NCBI GenBank assembly: GCA_002393705.1
Contig: DGTH01000040.1
Location: 1-25,123 of the forward strand
Reading direction: 5' to 3'
Origin: Prevotella sp. UBA4341
GTDB taxonomy: Bacteria > Bacteroidota > Bacteroidia > Bacteroidales > Bacteroidaceae
Length of the DNA stretch: 25,123 bases
This document shows, piece by piece, positions 1 through 7,901 of this stretch (positions are counted from its first letter, which is position 1; each line of letters opens with the position of its first letter). The notes under the pieces were generated by a model, which had not been told where the DNA came from, did not search any database, and saw only the letters and a list, made by a program, of their open reading frames with translations. The translations under genes and the position numbers were made by a program.

Positions 1-1739
1 TAGTTGGCCTTTCCGAAGAAGGATACGAGCGAGAATCCGTCGCCCGAGCCCTGTGCCAGTTGGCGTCCGGAACCAGCCGACGGCCACATATAATCCGTAT
101 TGAGGATGGCCAGGTCGTAGCGTTTTGCGCTCATCCACTTATAGTCGTGACGGTTGATCTCGACACCCAGCATGACATCGCCGCGGTGGTCGCCGCTCTC
201 GAAGTTGTAGGTGGCGATGGCGTTCCACATCCAACGCATCCAGTGCTCCTGCTTGCTCTCGGCAGCGGTGTCGGTGCGCATCATCTTACCATTGGCGATG
301 GGATAGGTGAAGAAGCGCTGCTCCTTCTGCGAGTAGTCCATACCGAGGGTGGTGCGGACCATGAAATTCTTGAACGGATTGATGCTGAGATGAATGTCGC
401 CGAAGGAGCGCCACTGCGTGTACTTGTTGTCCTTATTATTAAAGAGGAGGCTGAGCGGGTTCTCACGCTCGGAGTAAGCGCCCAAAGCCTGTGCATACTC
501 ACCGTTCTCGGCGTAGATGGGGAAGTTGGGGTTGAACTCCAGTGCATGCTCCAGCACGCCCCCCGGGGCATCTACACCCTTGGTGCGGTTGACGGTGAAG
601 TTCTCACCAATGACGATGATGCCGTCCATCAGTTTGTAGTCAGCATTGGCACGTGCCGAGAGACGGTTGAAGTAGCTGTCCTTGATGGTGCCCTGGTTGT
701 CATAGTATCCCAGGCTGAGGAATGCGTTGCCCCGTTCGTTTCCGTTGCTCACCGAGAGGTTGTACTGCTGTACCACACCCGTACGGGTAATCTCCTTGAA
801 CCAGTCAGTATCGCCGGCACGTACGGAAGCATTCTCGTCCAGATACATGTCCATCGTCATCTTGTTCAGCACAGGGTGACCCTGAGCGTTGTAGCTCCAG
901 TCGTAGTTGTAGCCCAGGTTGTTGTTGTTGGGGTTCAGTCCGTCGTTTATGTTGGCCTGCCAGAAAGCGCGTCCCCACTGGCTGGCATTCATGGTCTCAA
1001 TCTTGTTCGTGTAGAAAGAGGTGGCCACGCTGCCGTCGAAGTTCACCTTCACCTTGCCGTCCTTGCCCTTCTTGGTGGTGATGATAATCACACCGTTGGC
1101 AGCACGGCTACCGTAGATTGAAGCCGAGGCGGCATCCTTGAGCACCTGAATGCTCTCAATGTCGTTGCCGTTCAGTTCGTGCATGCCTGCCTTGGTGGGT
1201 ACGCCGTCGATGATGTAAAGTGGGTCGTTGTCGTTCAGCGTGCCGATACCGCGAATTCGTACGGTAGCAGCTCCCGAGGGGTTACCGTCGGCTTGAATGT
1301 TCATGCCTGGCACGCGGCCTTGCAGAGCCTTCATGGGGTTGTTTTCGTTCTGCTTGGCGATTTCATCAATGCTCACGGTCGAAATAGCACCCGTAAGGTC
1401 GGCCTTGCGCTGGGTAGTGTAGCCAACGACGACAACTTCGGCCAGCTCGGTGGCATCTTCTTTCAGCTGAACCTGCATGCCGTTTTGGGCAGGAAGTTCC
1501 TGCGTGTTGAAGCCGATGTAGGAGAATACCAGCGTGGTGCCGGCAGCTACCTTCATCTTGAAATTACCATCGATGTCGGTAATGACACCATTCGATGTCC
1601 CCTTCTCCATGACGGTGGCACCGATAATCGGTTCTCCTTCAGGGTCCACCACGTTACCTGTAATTTCCTGTTGCGCGTACATTATTGTAGATAGCAACGT
1701 AACAAGGAAACTCAGAATCAGTCTTTTCGATTGTTTCAT
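1..1739 (-). CDS. SusC-family TonB-dependent outer-membrane transporter, second copy (3' part outside window)
   Basis: An open minus-strand frame starts at the ATG at 1737-1739 and runs without a stop to the left edge (about 579 codons). A signal peptide ending near YAQ precedes a carboxypeptidase-regulatory-like domain (residues about 20-100). The plug follows, with the SusC hallmarks QGRVPGM, VRIRGIG, IIDGVP and DAASASIYGSRAANGVI, and then the beginning of the barrel. Proteins of this family import oligosaccharides across the outer membrane with a SusD lipoprotein and TonB energy. The first 115 residues closely resemble the SusC at 9688-12801, but the plug and barrel differ (for example IDEIAKQNENNPMKA), so it probably serves another glycan. 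The ATG is preferred because a -7 box lies about 50 nt upstream. Family certain, substrate unknown. Confidence 0.95.
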   Translation of the reverse strand, partial: MKQSKRLILSFLVTLLSTIMYAQQEITGNVVDPEGEPIIGATVMEKGTSNGVITDIDGNFKMKVAAGTTLVFSYIGFNTQELPAQNGMQVQLKEDATELAEVVVVGYTTQRKADLTGAISTVSIDEIAKQNENNPMKALQGRVPGMNIQADGNPSGAATVRIRGIGTLNDNDPLYIIDGVPTKAGMHELNGNDIESIQVLKDAASASIYGSRAANGVIIITTKKGKDGKVKVNFDGSVATSFYTNKIETMNASQWGRAFWQANINDGLNPNNNNLGYNYDWSYNAQGHPVLNKMTMDMYLDENASVRAGDTDWFKEITRTGVVQQYNLSVSNGNERGNAFLSLGYYDNQGTIKDSYFNRLSARANADYKLMDGIIVIGENFTVNRTKGVDAPGGVLEHALEFNPNFPIYAENGEYAQALGAYSERENPLSLLFNNKDNKYTQWRSFGDIHLSINPFKNFMVRTTLGMDYSQKEQRFFTYPIANGKMMRTDTAAESKQEHWMRWMWNAIATYNFESGDHRGDVMLGVEINRHDYKWMSAKRYDLAILNTDYMWPSAGSGRQLAQGSGDGFSLVSFFGKAN

Positions 1740-1789
1740 TTCTTACAGTTTTTTGGTTAGTACATATTGTTTTTATTTAAATATCTGCT

Positions 1790-1798
1790 GCAAAAGTA
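1790..1798 (-). promoter_or_regulatory. -7 promoter box of the second susC gene
   Basis: The minus strand reads TACTTTTGC, a perfect Bacteroidetes TAnnTTTGC -7 element, 50 nt before the ATG. No convincing -33 TTTG is seen at the usual spacing, which fits an activator-dependent promoter. The leader also carries TACTAACC (1755-1762), shared with two other genes here. Confidence 0.7.
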
Positions 1799-1827
1799 AC
1801 GATACCCTCAAAAAAAAGGTAAAAAAC

Positions 1828-1889
1828 ATCGTTCCTTGATTAATAATAATGTTTCAGGAAACATTTATTGACTATTTTGTCAACTTTGT
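1828..1889 (-). promoter_or_regulatory. 62-bp shared upstream module, copy A (putative operator)
   Basis: This block matches 2950-3011 without gaps; by hand count 52 of 62 positions are identical. It holds ATCGTTC at one end, an inverted repeat TGTTTC-N2-GAAACA in the middle and TTGAC-N6-GTCAA at the other end. Its promoter-proximal edge is 29 nt upstream of the -7 box, exactly as in copy B, which is where a class II activator would bind. It is probably bound by one of the AraC-type regulators, with the regulator at 3002-4549 the first candidate. Confidence 0.6.
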
Positions 1890-1902
1890 AAACTCTAAAT
1901 AT

Positions 1903-1934
1903 AAAGGCGGTCACCATGGGGGAACCGCCTTTTA
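1903..1934 (-). terminator. Intrinsic terminator after the 309-residue secreted-protein gene
   Basis: Perfect 9-bp stem AAAGGCGGT (1903-1911) / ACCGCCTTT (1924-1932) with a 12-nt loop, 7 nt after the stop codon at 1941-1943. On the minus strand the stem is followed by a T/A-rich run. It separates this gene from the second susC gene. Confidence 0.7.
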
Positions 1935-1940
1935 GTGTAA

Positions 1941-2870
1941 CTATTTCAACAAGACCTTCTTACCGTTAATAATATACAGACCCTTTGTTGGCTGGCTGAC
2001 ACGCTGACCCTCGAGTGTGTAAACGTGGGCAGTGGCGGTTGACTGACGGACGATGGGAGCAATGGCAGTGATGACTCCGTCGGCAGTAACGATGGTGATA
2101 TCAGGACACTTCGTCAGGATTTGGTCCCAGTCCTCTTCCCAATGTCCGGCAGCTGTCACGTCGAGCTTCGTAGCCGAAGGAGACAGCTTGGCAGCCAGCA
2201 GGGCATAGTCGTCGTAAGTCTCGAGGTGCCAGTCACCGTCCCAGGTGTTCTGATAGCTACCCTTGCCAATGACACCCGTGACCACCACCTCGCCTGTCAG
2301 AGAATTGTCGGCTACGGTACGCACAGCCATGCCGTCGGTCATGGGGCCTTCCAACTTGATATCGTCAACATAGACTGTCTGCCCTATGTTACTCAGAGCA
2401 TCACCTTCTTCGAACGGCCAGATTTCCAGCACCGTATTGCCAGTATCGGTTATCTTCTCATTATCAGGACCGGCAGCAAACTCAAAGGTTAAGATATTCC
2501 ATTCGTCGGCATTGCCACACCAGAACAGACGTCCCGAAGAATAGCCACCGTCACCGTCTTTGACCAGTCTTACCAGTACGTTGTGGTTGACGCTCATCTT
2601 GATTCTCAGCGTCAGGCGGCGCAAGCCCTTGAAGTCAACATCGCCCAAAGGCAACGCAAAGTTGCAGTGTTCCTTGTCCCAACCTTCAGGATTCGCTTTG
2701 GTGGTGAACTTCATAACCTTGTTGCCTGCTTCATCCACTACCGTAGGTTCTGCCCGATTCCAGAATCCTCCGTCAGAGCCTGGTTCCTTGTCTTCGCCGT
2801 CCCACAGTACGACCTGTGCGTTACTCACTGTTGCAGCAAACAGTGCTGCCAAAAGTAAAATCTTTTTCAT
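1941..2870 (-). CDS. Secreted beta-sandwich protein with T9SS-like C-terminal tail
   Basis: 309 residues. A clear signal peptide (MKKILLLAALFAATVSNAQ) is followed by an aromatic- and acidic-rich region (about 20-175) whose pattern, ending in TVYVDDIKLEG, resembles galactose-binding-like or CBM beta-sandwiches. A second region (about 180-270) is unassigned. The tail, with VYTLEGQRVSQPTKGLYI and ending KKVLLK, is typical of Prevotella and Porphyromonas proteins exported by the type IX system or anchored by it. I infer a surface or secreted glycan-binding role because the gene lies between a sugar-sensing regulator and a susC gene and shares the upstream 62-bp module with that susC. It has its own promoter and terminator, so it is monocistronic. 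No catalytic motif was recognised, and an enzyme function is not excluded. Confidence 0.85.
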   Translation of the reverse strand: MKKILLLAALFAATVSNAQVVLWDGEDKEPGSDGGFWNRAEPTVVDEAGNKVMKFTTKANPEGWDKEHCNFALPLGDVDFKGLRRLTLRIKMSVNHNVLVRLVKDGDGGYSSGRLFWCGNADEWNILTFEFAAGPDNEKITDTGNTVLEIWPFEEGDALSNIGQTVYVDDIKLEGPMTDGMAVRTVADNSLTGEVVVTGVIGKGSYQNTWDGDWHLETYDDYALLAAKLSPSATKLDVTAAGHWEEDWDQILTKCPDITIVTADGVITAIAPIVRQSTATAHVYTLEGQRVSQPTKGLYIINGKKVLLK

Positions 2871-2911
2871 CTTTATATCTTTTTAAGGGTTAGTAATTTG
2901 GAAAATCCGTT

Positions 2912-2920
2912 GCAAAGATA
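2912..2920 (-). promoter_or_regulatory. -7 promoter box of the secreted-protein gene
   Basis: The minus strand reads TATCTTTGC, a perfect TAnnTTTGC, 41 nt upstream of the ATG. Copy B of the 62-bp module starts 29 nt further upstream. The leader contains TACTAACC at 2888-2895. Confidence 0.7.
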
Positions 2921-2949
2921 TAGAAACAAGAGCCAACGAACTGTCAATT

Positions 2950-3011
2950 ATCGTTCGTTGACTCGCAAAAATGTTTCAAGAAACAATTGTTGACTATTAT
3001 GTCAACTTTGT
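2950..3011 (-). promoter_or_regulatory. 62-bp shared upstream module, copy B (putative operator)
   Basis: Counterpart of 1828-1889, with the same length, internal order and distance to the -7 box. The palindrome GTTGAC-N6-GTCAAC covers the stop codon of the regulator gene (3002-3004). On the minus strand TGTTTC-TT-GAAACA is followed by TTTTTG, so this copy might also act as a weak terminator for the regulator. The retained copy upstream of susC, where no gene ends, favours an operator role. Confidence 0.6.
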
Positions 3012-4549
3012 TCGTTGCGCAGTTCCATGGGGTATTTTCCGTACTGCTGACGGAAGCACTTGGAGAAATAGCCTGGCGTGCCGAAGCCTACCTCGTAGGC
3101 TATTTCCTGTACGGTCTTGTTGGTGGTGGCTAACAGTACGTAACCCTGCTGTAGGCGCATCTGGCGGAGCAACTCAACGGGCGATAGACCGGTGATTGCC
3201 TTCACTTTGCGGTATAGCTGCACACGGCTTAGCCCTACGGCGTTGCCCAGGTCATCCATCTTCAGGTTGGGGTTCGACATGTTTTGGCGTATGGCCTCGT
3301 TGAGCGTCTCGGCAAAGATGGAGTCCTGAGAGCGTGGTGTGGGCAACGCTTCCTTCTCAGTCTCAAAGACCTGTCGAAGCGTGCGGCTGTCGGGGTTGGT
3401 GTAGAAGAGCGTCTGCTCTTCGTGCATGGTCTGGCGCTGGCGCACCACGCGGCGCATCTGGATGAAGGCTCGCCAGGTGAGCAGACAGCCAACAGCCAGA
3501 GCCAGACACCCTGCGGCCAGCGCCCAGAGCAACTTGCGCTGCAAGTTGTAGAGTCCAAGATAGTCTTCGAGCTTATCCTGAATGGTGACAAGGTCTTTAT
3601 TTTGTCGCATCAGTTCGCTGCTGGTCTGGGCTATGGACCATGCGTTTTCGCGCACTACCAGGATGCCTGGCAGGATGTTCTCGCGCTTATATGGCCGGCC
3701 CGTGAGGATGTCGAGGGCAAGACGGATGATTTCGCTGCCTCCCGTAGGATAAACGTAACTGGCCGTTTGGTGGCCGAACTGCACGTAGTCAAGCCCTTCA
3801 CCCGGCATGCCGTCGATGCCGAAAATCTGTATGTGGTCTGCGGTCTGCGTCTCCACTACGGCTTTATAAGCTCCTGTGGCCATGCCGTCGTTATGACAGA
3901 AGACAATGTCCGGTTGGCAGCCCTCGAGGATGAGTTGTTTAACGATGCGGTAGGTCTCCTCAGAACTCCAGTCGCCCTGACGGCAGAGGTACTCCAACTC
4001 GTCGTGCCCCCTCAAGGCTTGGGCAAAACCCTGATGGCGCTCTCTGGCGGGTGAGCTGCTCATGAGTGCCGTCACTTCCAGTATGCGGGGCTTCCGACCG
4101 AGACGGGTGAGTCCGTGGGCAACGTCAACGACATTCACTCCCACGGCATGTCCGGCCTCCACGTTGCTGCCGCCAATGAAAGCGGTGCAGTTCTGGTCGG
4201 CCACTCTACGGTCGAAGCAGACGACGGGGATGCCGCGCTGCCTGACGCGCTGGAGGGCAGACGAAAGGGGTGCCGACTCGTTGGGGGCAATGACCAGCAG
4301 GTCGATGCCGCTGTCGGCCAGCGAGTCTATCTGCTGTATCTGCCGCTCGGTGTCGTCGTAGGCGCAGGCTATGCTGACTTTCACCGCCTGCTCGTAGAGG
4401 TGCTGTGCGGCCAGCATCTCGTTGTTGACTTTTTCGCGCCATGCGCCTCCGGAGCACTGCGACACGCCAATGCGGTAGTTGCTGCTGTCGGAACAACTGG
4501 TAATAACGGTCGTTATGGCCAGCATGCTTAGGGCTATACTTTTTTTCAT
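3002..4549 (-). CDS. Membrane-spanning sugar-sensing AraC-type regulator 1 (PBP sensor, TM, HTH)
   Basis: 515 residues. The N-terminus is a lipoprotein-type signal (VITSC, cysteine 19). A periplasmic-binding-protein fold of the ribose/galactose class follows (about 25-315), with YRIGVSQCS, IDLLVIAPNE, FCHNDGMATGA and FGIDGMPGE. One hydrophobic segment (about 340-358) is followed by a basic cytoplasmic linker and an AraC DNA-binding domain (about 412-511: LYRKVKAITGLSPVELLR, then VGFGTPGYFSKCFR). The likely role is to sense a sugar in the periplasm and change transcription directly. Fructose-sensing hybrid two-component proteins such as BT1754 have a similar sensor but carry kinase and receiver domains, which are absent here. 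It has its own promoter and ends inside the upstream module of the next gene, so that gene and the second susC are its likely targets. The ligand is inferred only from context. Confidence 0.9.
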   Translation of the reverse strand: MKKSIALSMLAITTVITSCSDSSNYRIGVSQCSGGAWREKVNNEMLAAQHLYEQAVKVSIACAYDDTERQIQQIDSLADSGIDLLVIAPNESAPLSSALQRVRQRGIPVVCFDRRVADQNCTAFIGGSNVEAGHAVGVNVVDVAHGLTRLGRKPRILEVTALMSSSPARERHQGFAQALRGHDELEYLCRQGDWSSEETYRIVKQLILEGCQPDIVFCHNDGMATGAYKAVVETQTADHIQIFGIDGMPGEGLDYVQFGHQTASYVYPTGGSEIIRLALDILTGRPYKRENILPGILVVRENAWSIAQTSSELMRQNKDLVTIQDKLEDYLGLYNLQRKLLWALAAGCLALAVGCLLTWRAFIQMRRVVRQRQTMHEEQTLFYTNPDSRTLRQVFETEKEALPTPRSQDSIFAETLNEAIRQNMSNPNLKMDDLGNAVGLSRVQLYRKVKAITGLSPVELLRQMRLQQGYVLLATTNKTVQEIAYEVGFGTPGYFSKCFRQQYGKYPMELRNEQS

Positions 4550-4581
4550 TCGCTTTCAAAACGTGTGACGTATTTTCCGTC

Positions 4582-4590
4582 GCAAAATTA
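4582..4590 (-). promoter_or_regulatory. -7 promoter box of regulator 1
   Basis: The minus strand reads TAATTTTGC, matching TAnnTTTGC, 32 nt before the ATG at 4547-4549. No clear -33 box was found. Confidence 0.6.
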
Positions 4591-4633
4591 CGAAAACATT
4601 TTGTAACGGCACACTTTTCTACAAGAAAAATAA

Positions 4634-4671
4634 CAAAAAAAGAACGGGCGGCCCATGGCGACACCCGTTCT
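4634..4671 (-). terminator. Intrinsic terminator of the susCD-SGBP-GH32 operon
   Basis: On the minus strand the stem AGAACGGG/CCCGTTCT (4664-4671 with 4641-4648) encloses a 15-nt loop and is followed by seven T residues. It lies after the GH32 gene and the DUF4960 remnant and before the promoter of regulator 1, so it closes the operon. Confidence 0.85.
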
Positions 4672-4685
4672 CTTTCGTTCGTTTA

Positions 4686-4784
4686 TCAGATTGACATGAG
4701 GTAGTCAACGCTGTTCTTGGCCATGCGCAGAATGTTCTGCTGGCAGGAGTTGTTACGGGGCGTGGCACTCTTGTCGGGTGTATT
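4686..4784 (-). pseudogene. 3'-end remnant of a DUF4960 glycan-binding protein gene
   Basis: The minus strand encodes NTPDKSATPRNN, then a further 20 residues including QNILRMAKNSVDYL, then a stop at 4686-4688. This matches the C-terminus of the intact neighbour at 6345-7859 (GTPDKSAHPKNN, then NVLQLAKNALEYLKTR). An in-frame TAA at 4785-4787 lies directly upstream and no start or body exists. At DNA level the 16-nt block CACTCTTGTCGGGTGT is exactly shared with the intact gene. The copies are clearly diverged elsewhere, so this is not a fresh duplication of the neighbour. It is best read as the leftover of a related locus recombined at this position. Confidence 0.8.
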
Positions 4785-4804
4785 TTAACGTGATTATCGG
4801 TTGT

Positions 4805-6340
4805 TTATTGTTTCCAGATGCTCTTCAGGTTGCGCACTTGGGCCTCGATGACGTTGCCCTCGACGTGCAGCTGGTTGTAGAGCGACTGCGGGAACACCAG
4901 ATTGGTCATGGACATGGTGCCCTCCTGGGTGAACAGCTCTACCGACGACTGATCGACAAAGAAGTCGAGCACGACGTGGTCGCCCTCAACCGAGAGGGGA
5001 GCCTGCATGGAGGGAACCGAGAAGGTGCCGTTGAAGTTGGTACGGCCTGTTGCCGCCGTACGTCGAACGCTGGCTGTGCGTGCTGCAGCATTGATGGTTA
5101 CCACGAACTTCTCGTCCTGGTCGTTCGAGAGCGTGATGGTAGCATCGCGGTCGAGCCCGATGTTCAGGCGCAGCTGGTAGGCATCCTTTACGGCGAGCAC
5201 GTCGCCGGCTGCCTGCCACGAGCTGGCTATCTGGTCTATCTCCTTCACCACGGTGCTGGTGACGAGGGGCTTGCCCTCGAAGGTGGTGAGCTTCAGTTCG
5301 CGCGGCAGCGTGAAGGCGGAGCGCCAAGGCGAGCAAGGCACGTCGCCGGCATACTGCCAGTTGTTCATCCAGCCTATGAGGATGTGGCGGCCGTCGGGCA
5401 CGTTCGACCAGGTGACGCCGGCGTAGTTGTCCATGCCGTAGTCGAGCCACAGGGGGTAGTCCAGCTCGTCGGCCGTAAAGGTAGTACCGTCAAACTGTCC
5501 GACGAAGTACATGGTGCCGGAACCCAGAATGGGGCCGCCGGGGTTGACGCTGACCAGAAGCACCCACTTGTCGCCCATCTGTATGAGGTCAGGACACTCC
5601 CACTGCAGCGAGGGACGCCCTGTCAGCGGAAGGAAGAACGTGCTCAGGTGCTGCCACTGCTTCAGGTTGGTCGAACCGTAGAACTCTACACCCATCTTCC
5701 AGCCCTTGGCCAAGGCCATCACCCAGCGCTGTGACGCTTCGTGCCAGAACACCTTGGGGTCGCGCAGGTTGTCGTCGTTGTTGCTGATGACGGGGTTTCC
5801 GTTATAGCGGGTGAAAGTCTTGCCGCCGTCGGTAGAGTAGGCCAGCGACTGCTGCTGAGCCTGGCTGGCCGAGGTGTAGAGTGCCACCATGGTGCCGGCT
5901 CCGAAACCAGCCGTGTTGTTACGGTCGATGACGGCCGAGCCGCTGAAGATGTCGCCCAGCTCGTCGCGCGTCAGTGCCACGGTCTGCTCCTGCCAGTGCA
6001 GCAGGTCGGCCGACGTGGCGTGACCCCACGACATGTTGCCCCAGGAGTTACCCTGCGGGTTGTACTGATAGAACAGGTGCCAGACACCGTCGGCATAGAC
6101 CAGACCGTTCGGGTCGTTTACCCAGTTCTTGGCGGGCGTGTAGTGTATCTGTGGGCGGTACAGCTCGTCGTAGCCCGTCTGCGTGGTGGGGGTTGGGTCC
6201 TGGGTGGTGGGGGTTGGGTCCTGGGTAGTGGGTGTTGGGTCTTGACTGTTGGGAGCGTCGTCACCACAAGCCGTCATAGCAGCCGTCAGGAAGACGGCTG
6301 CTATGAGGTTGTTGATGCTTTTATGCTTCGTCATCATCAT
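4805..6340 (-). CDS. GH32 surface lipoprotein, probable fructanase/levanase
   Basis: About 511 residues from the ATG at 6338-6340. Three ATGs in a row plus a preceding TTG make the exact start uncertain, and all lie within a few bases of the upstream stop codon. A lipoprotein signal (AAMTAC) is followed by GDD, an acidic start typical of surface-exported Bacteroidetes lipoproteins. A Thr/Pro linker of three DPTPTTQ repeats comes next. The GH32 five-blade propeller carries WVNDPNG (nucleophile Asp, about residue 76), FSGSA, NLRDP (transition-state Asp, about 194) and WECPDL (acid/base Glu, about 248). A C-terminal beta-sandwich follows. GH32 enzymes hydrolyse beta-fructosides. The position after susC, susD and a DUF4960 gene corresponds to the surface endo-levanase BT1760, so endo-action on levan is the best guess. 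Motifs alone do not tell endo from exo, or levan from inulin. Confidence 0.95.
   Translation of the reverse strand: MMMTKHKSINNLIAAVFLTAAMTACGDDAPNSQDPTPTTQDPTPTTQDPTPTTQTGYDELYRPQIHYTPAKNWVNDPNGLVYADGVWHLFYQYNPQGNSWGNMSWGHATSADLLHWQEQTVALTRDELGDIFSGSAVIDRNNTAGFGAGTMVALYTSASQAQQQSLAYSTDGGKTFTRYNGNPVISNNDDNLRDPKVFWHEASQRWVMALAKGWKMGVEFYGSTNLKQWQHLSTFFLPLTGRPSLQWECPDLIQMGDKWVLLVSVNPGGPILGSGTMYFVGQFDGTTFTADELDYPLWLDYGMDNYAGVTWSNVPDGRHILIGWMNNWQYAGDVPCSPWRSAFTLPRELKLTTFEGKPLVTSTVVKEIDQIASSWQAAGDVLAVKDAYQLRLNIGLDRDATITLSNDQDEKFVVTINAAARTASVRRTAATGRTNFNGTFSVPSMQAPLSVEGDHVVLDFFVDQSSVELFTQEGTMSMTNLVFPQSLYNQLHVEGNVIEAQVRNLKSIWKQ
6181..6250. repeat. Heptanucleotide repeats encoding the GH32 Thr/Pro linker
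   Basis: The plus strand divides into ten consecutive 7-nt units, eight of them starting GGG: GCGTGGT, GGGGGTT, GGGTCCT, GGGTGGT, GGGGGTT, GGGTCCT, GGGTAGT, GGGTGTT, GGGTCTT, GACTGTT. Three heptads make the 21-bp unit that gives the DPTPTTQ peptide repeat. The GGGTGTT-type units are the same class, in the same orientation, as those in the gaps around ftsH. Confidence 0.9.
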
Positions 6341-6344
6341 CAAG

Positions 6345-7859
6345 TTAACGTGTCTTGAGGTATTCTAATGCGTTCTTGGCCAGTTGGAGCACATTGTCTT
6401 GATAGATGTTGTTCTTGGGGTGAGCACTCTTGTCGGGTGTGCCGTCGGGGTTCTTCATGGAGAACTCGCAGCCACCGTTACCGATGCAGAGCACGGTGCC
6501 CTTGAACTCGGTGTTGCCCTGCTGGGCTTCCCATACGTTCAGCTGGCTGACCCAGTCAATCTGGCTGTCCCACGTGCCGAGCGGATAGACGCCGTAGGTC
6601 TGAGTGACCTGCGTGTAGCAGGCCTCCTCCTGGTTGCCTATGCCGGTCCAGAGTGAAGGCAGGTTGAAGAACAGGCAGTTGTGGTCCTCCGTCCAGCCCG
6701 GACCCTTGAAGGCGATGAGCTTCGTTCGGTCGGTGCTCTCCACCTCCAGTCCCTTGAAGATGGGGTGCGTAGAGGCATCCTTCGAGAAGCGCGAGCCGGG
6801 ATTCAGCTGCACAGCCATCTTCCAGACGTCGTTGTTGATGCCGCCCTCGCCCGTGCCGATGGCATGGTCGTTACCCTTCATTTCGTCAAGGCTGACACGG
6901 CCCAGGTGGCCAATGTAGGTCGTGGCGTGGCTCCAGAGCAGCAGCGAGCCGCCCTGCTTGTACCACTCCTTGATAACTGGCGTGGCAGCCTCTACGACGC
7001 TGGGAACGGCCCAGACCTGGTCTTCGCCTACACCCTCAAGGTCACGCAGCCAGAAGAGCACGCGGAAGGGCTCTACGTCGTCAGCAGAGTGAATGTCGCC
7101 GAAGTACAGATACTGAGCGGTGGGGTACTGCTCGTGCAGCCAGAGCCAGGCCGAGGCCTCGTCGTCGTCGCCGTTCAGAATGAGTTCTTCGGGCGTAGCA
7201 TAGACGCTGAGGAAGCCGATGGCCGTCTTACCGATGCGCAGCGAGGAGGTGGTAGCGAGCGACGCGCCCTTCTCGTTTTGGGCAATGAGCGTTACCTCCC
7301 ATGTGTCGCCCGTCTCTACGTTGTTGATGGTGTAGCTCGTGGCCGTACCGCTGAGTGTCTCGTTGATGGTGCGGCTGCCGTTGGTAGCCTTGAAGATGAT
7401 GGAGGAGGCGTCGGCGGCCTTCGTCCATTCTACCAGTGCATCGTAGCCGCCGGCCTTATCCACCTGCGACATCTGCACGCCGCTGATGCTGGTGGCACCT
7501 TCGCGCGTGTAGCGCGTAATAACACCTTCAGAGAAGTTGGTGCCGTCGGTCAGTTTGAAGACGTACTCGAAGGGCACGTTCGTGGGTACGTCGCGCTGGG
7601 TGTAGCTGTTGCCGCTGACCACCTCAGAGGCAGAGAGCGTACCGTTGCGGTAGATGGTTACCTGCATCTGGGCGTCCTGTGCCGGCCAGCTGATGACGTA
7701 GTTGTCGCCCTGCAGCTGTCCGCTGATTTGTGACACGTCGGGAGCCTTCAGTTTCATAGCCTCGCGGTCGATGTCCTTGTTCTGGCAGGCAGCACAGAGC
7801 ATGCAGAGCATAAAGAGCACACCGAGGCTGCGCATCTTGTTATATATGTTAGTTGTCAT
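6345..7859 (-). CDS. DUF4960-type surface glycan-binding lipoprotein (SGBP)
   Basis: 504 residues. A lipoprotein signal with MLCAAC (cysteine 25) is followed by two immunoglobulin/Fn3-like segments (about 38-118 and 120-212; YVISWPAQD and ALVEWTKA openings). A large C-terminal domain (about 215-500) matches what I know of DUF4960, with FLSVYATPEELIL, GGSLLLWSHAT, GPGWTEDHN and CIGNGGCEF. In the levan locus of Bacteroides thetaiotaomicron the protein at this position (BT1761) binds levan at the cell surface beside the SusCD pair. It starts 42 nt after the susD stop, and its own stop nearly touches the GH32 start, so the genes are cotranscribed and perhaps translationally coupled. Family assignment is strong; levan specificity is inferred from gene order. 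Confidence 0.88.
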   Translation of the reverse strand: MTTNIYNKMRSLGVLFMLCMLCAACQNKDIDREAMKLKAPDVSQISGQLQGDNYVISWPAQDAQMQVTIYRNGTLSASEVVSGNSYTQRDVPTNVPFEYVFKLTDGTNFSEGVITRYTREGATSISGVQMSQVDKAGGYDALVEWTKAADASSIIFKATNGSRTINETLSGTATSYTINNVETGDTWEVTLIAQNEKGASLATTSSLRIGKTAIGFLSVYATPEELILNGDDDEASAWLWLHEQYPTAQYLYFGDIHSADDVEPFRVLFWLRDLEGVGEDQVWAVPSVVEAATPVIKEWYKQGGSLLLWSHATTYIGHLGRVSLDEMKGNDHAIGTGEGGINNDVWKMAVQLNPGSRFSKDASTHPIFKGLEVESTDRTKLIAFKGPGWTEDHNCLFFNLPSLWTGIGNQEEACYTQVTQTYGVYPLGTWDSQIDWVSQLNVWEAQQGNTEFKGTVLCIGNGGCEFSMKNPDGTPDKSAHPKNNIYQDNVLQLAKNALEYLKTR

Positions 7860-7901
7860 AACTTTCTTAATCTTTAATGTTTTAATGTTTCGTGTTTCAT
7901 C

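Noticed and set aside
60..1121. 353-codon plus-strand frame opposite the second susC gene
   Set aside because: The minus strand carries continuous SusC motifs to the window edge; the plus frame is its mirror.
1400..1739. Recent gene conversion between the 5' ends of the two susC genes
   Set aside because: The proteins are nearly identical over about 115 residues, but the DNA differs at many third codon positions, which fits conserved function or old duplication.
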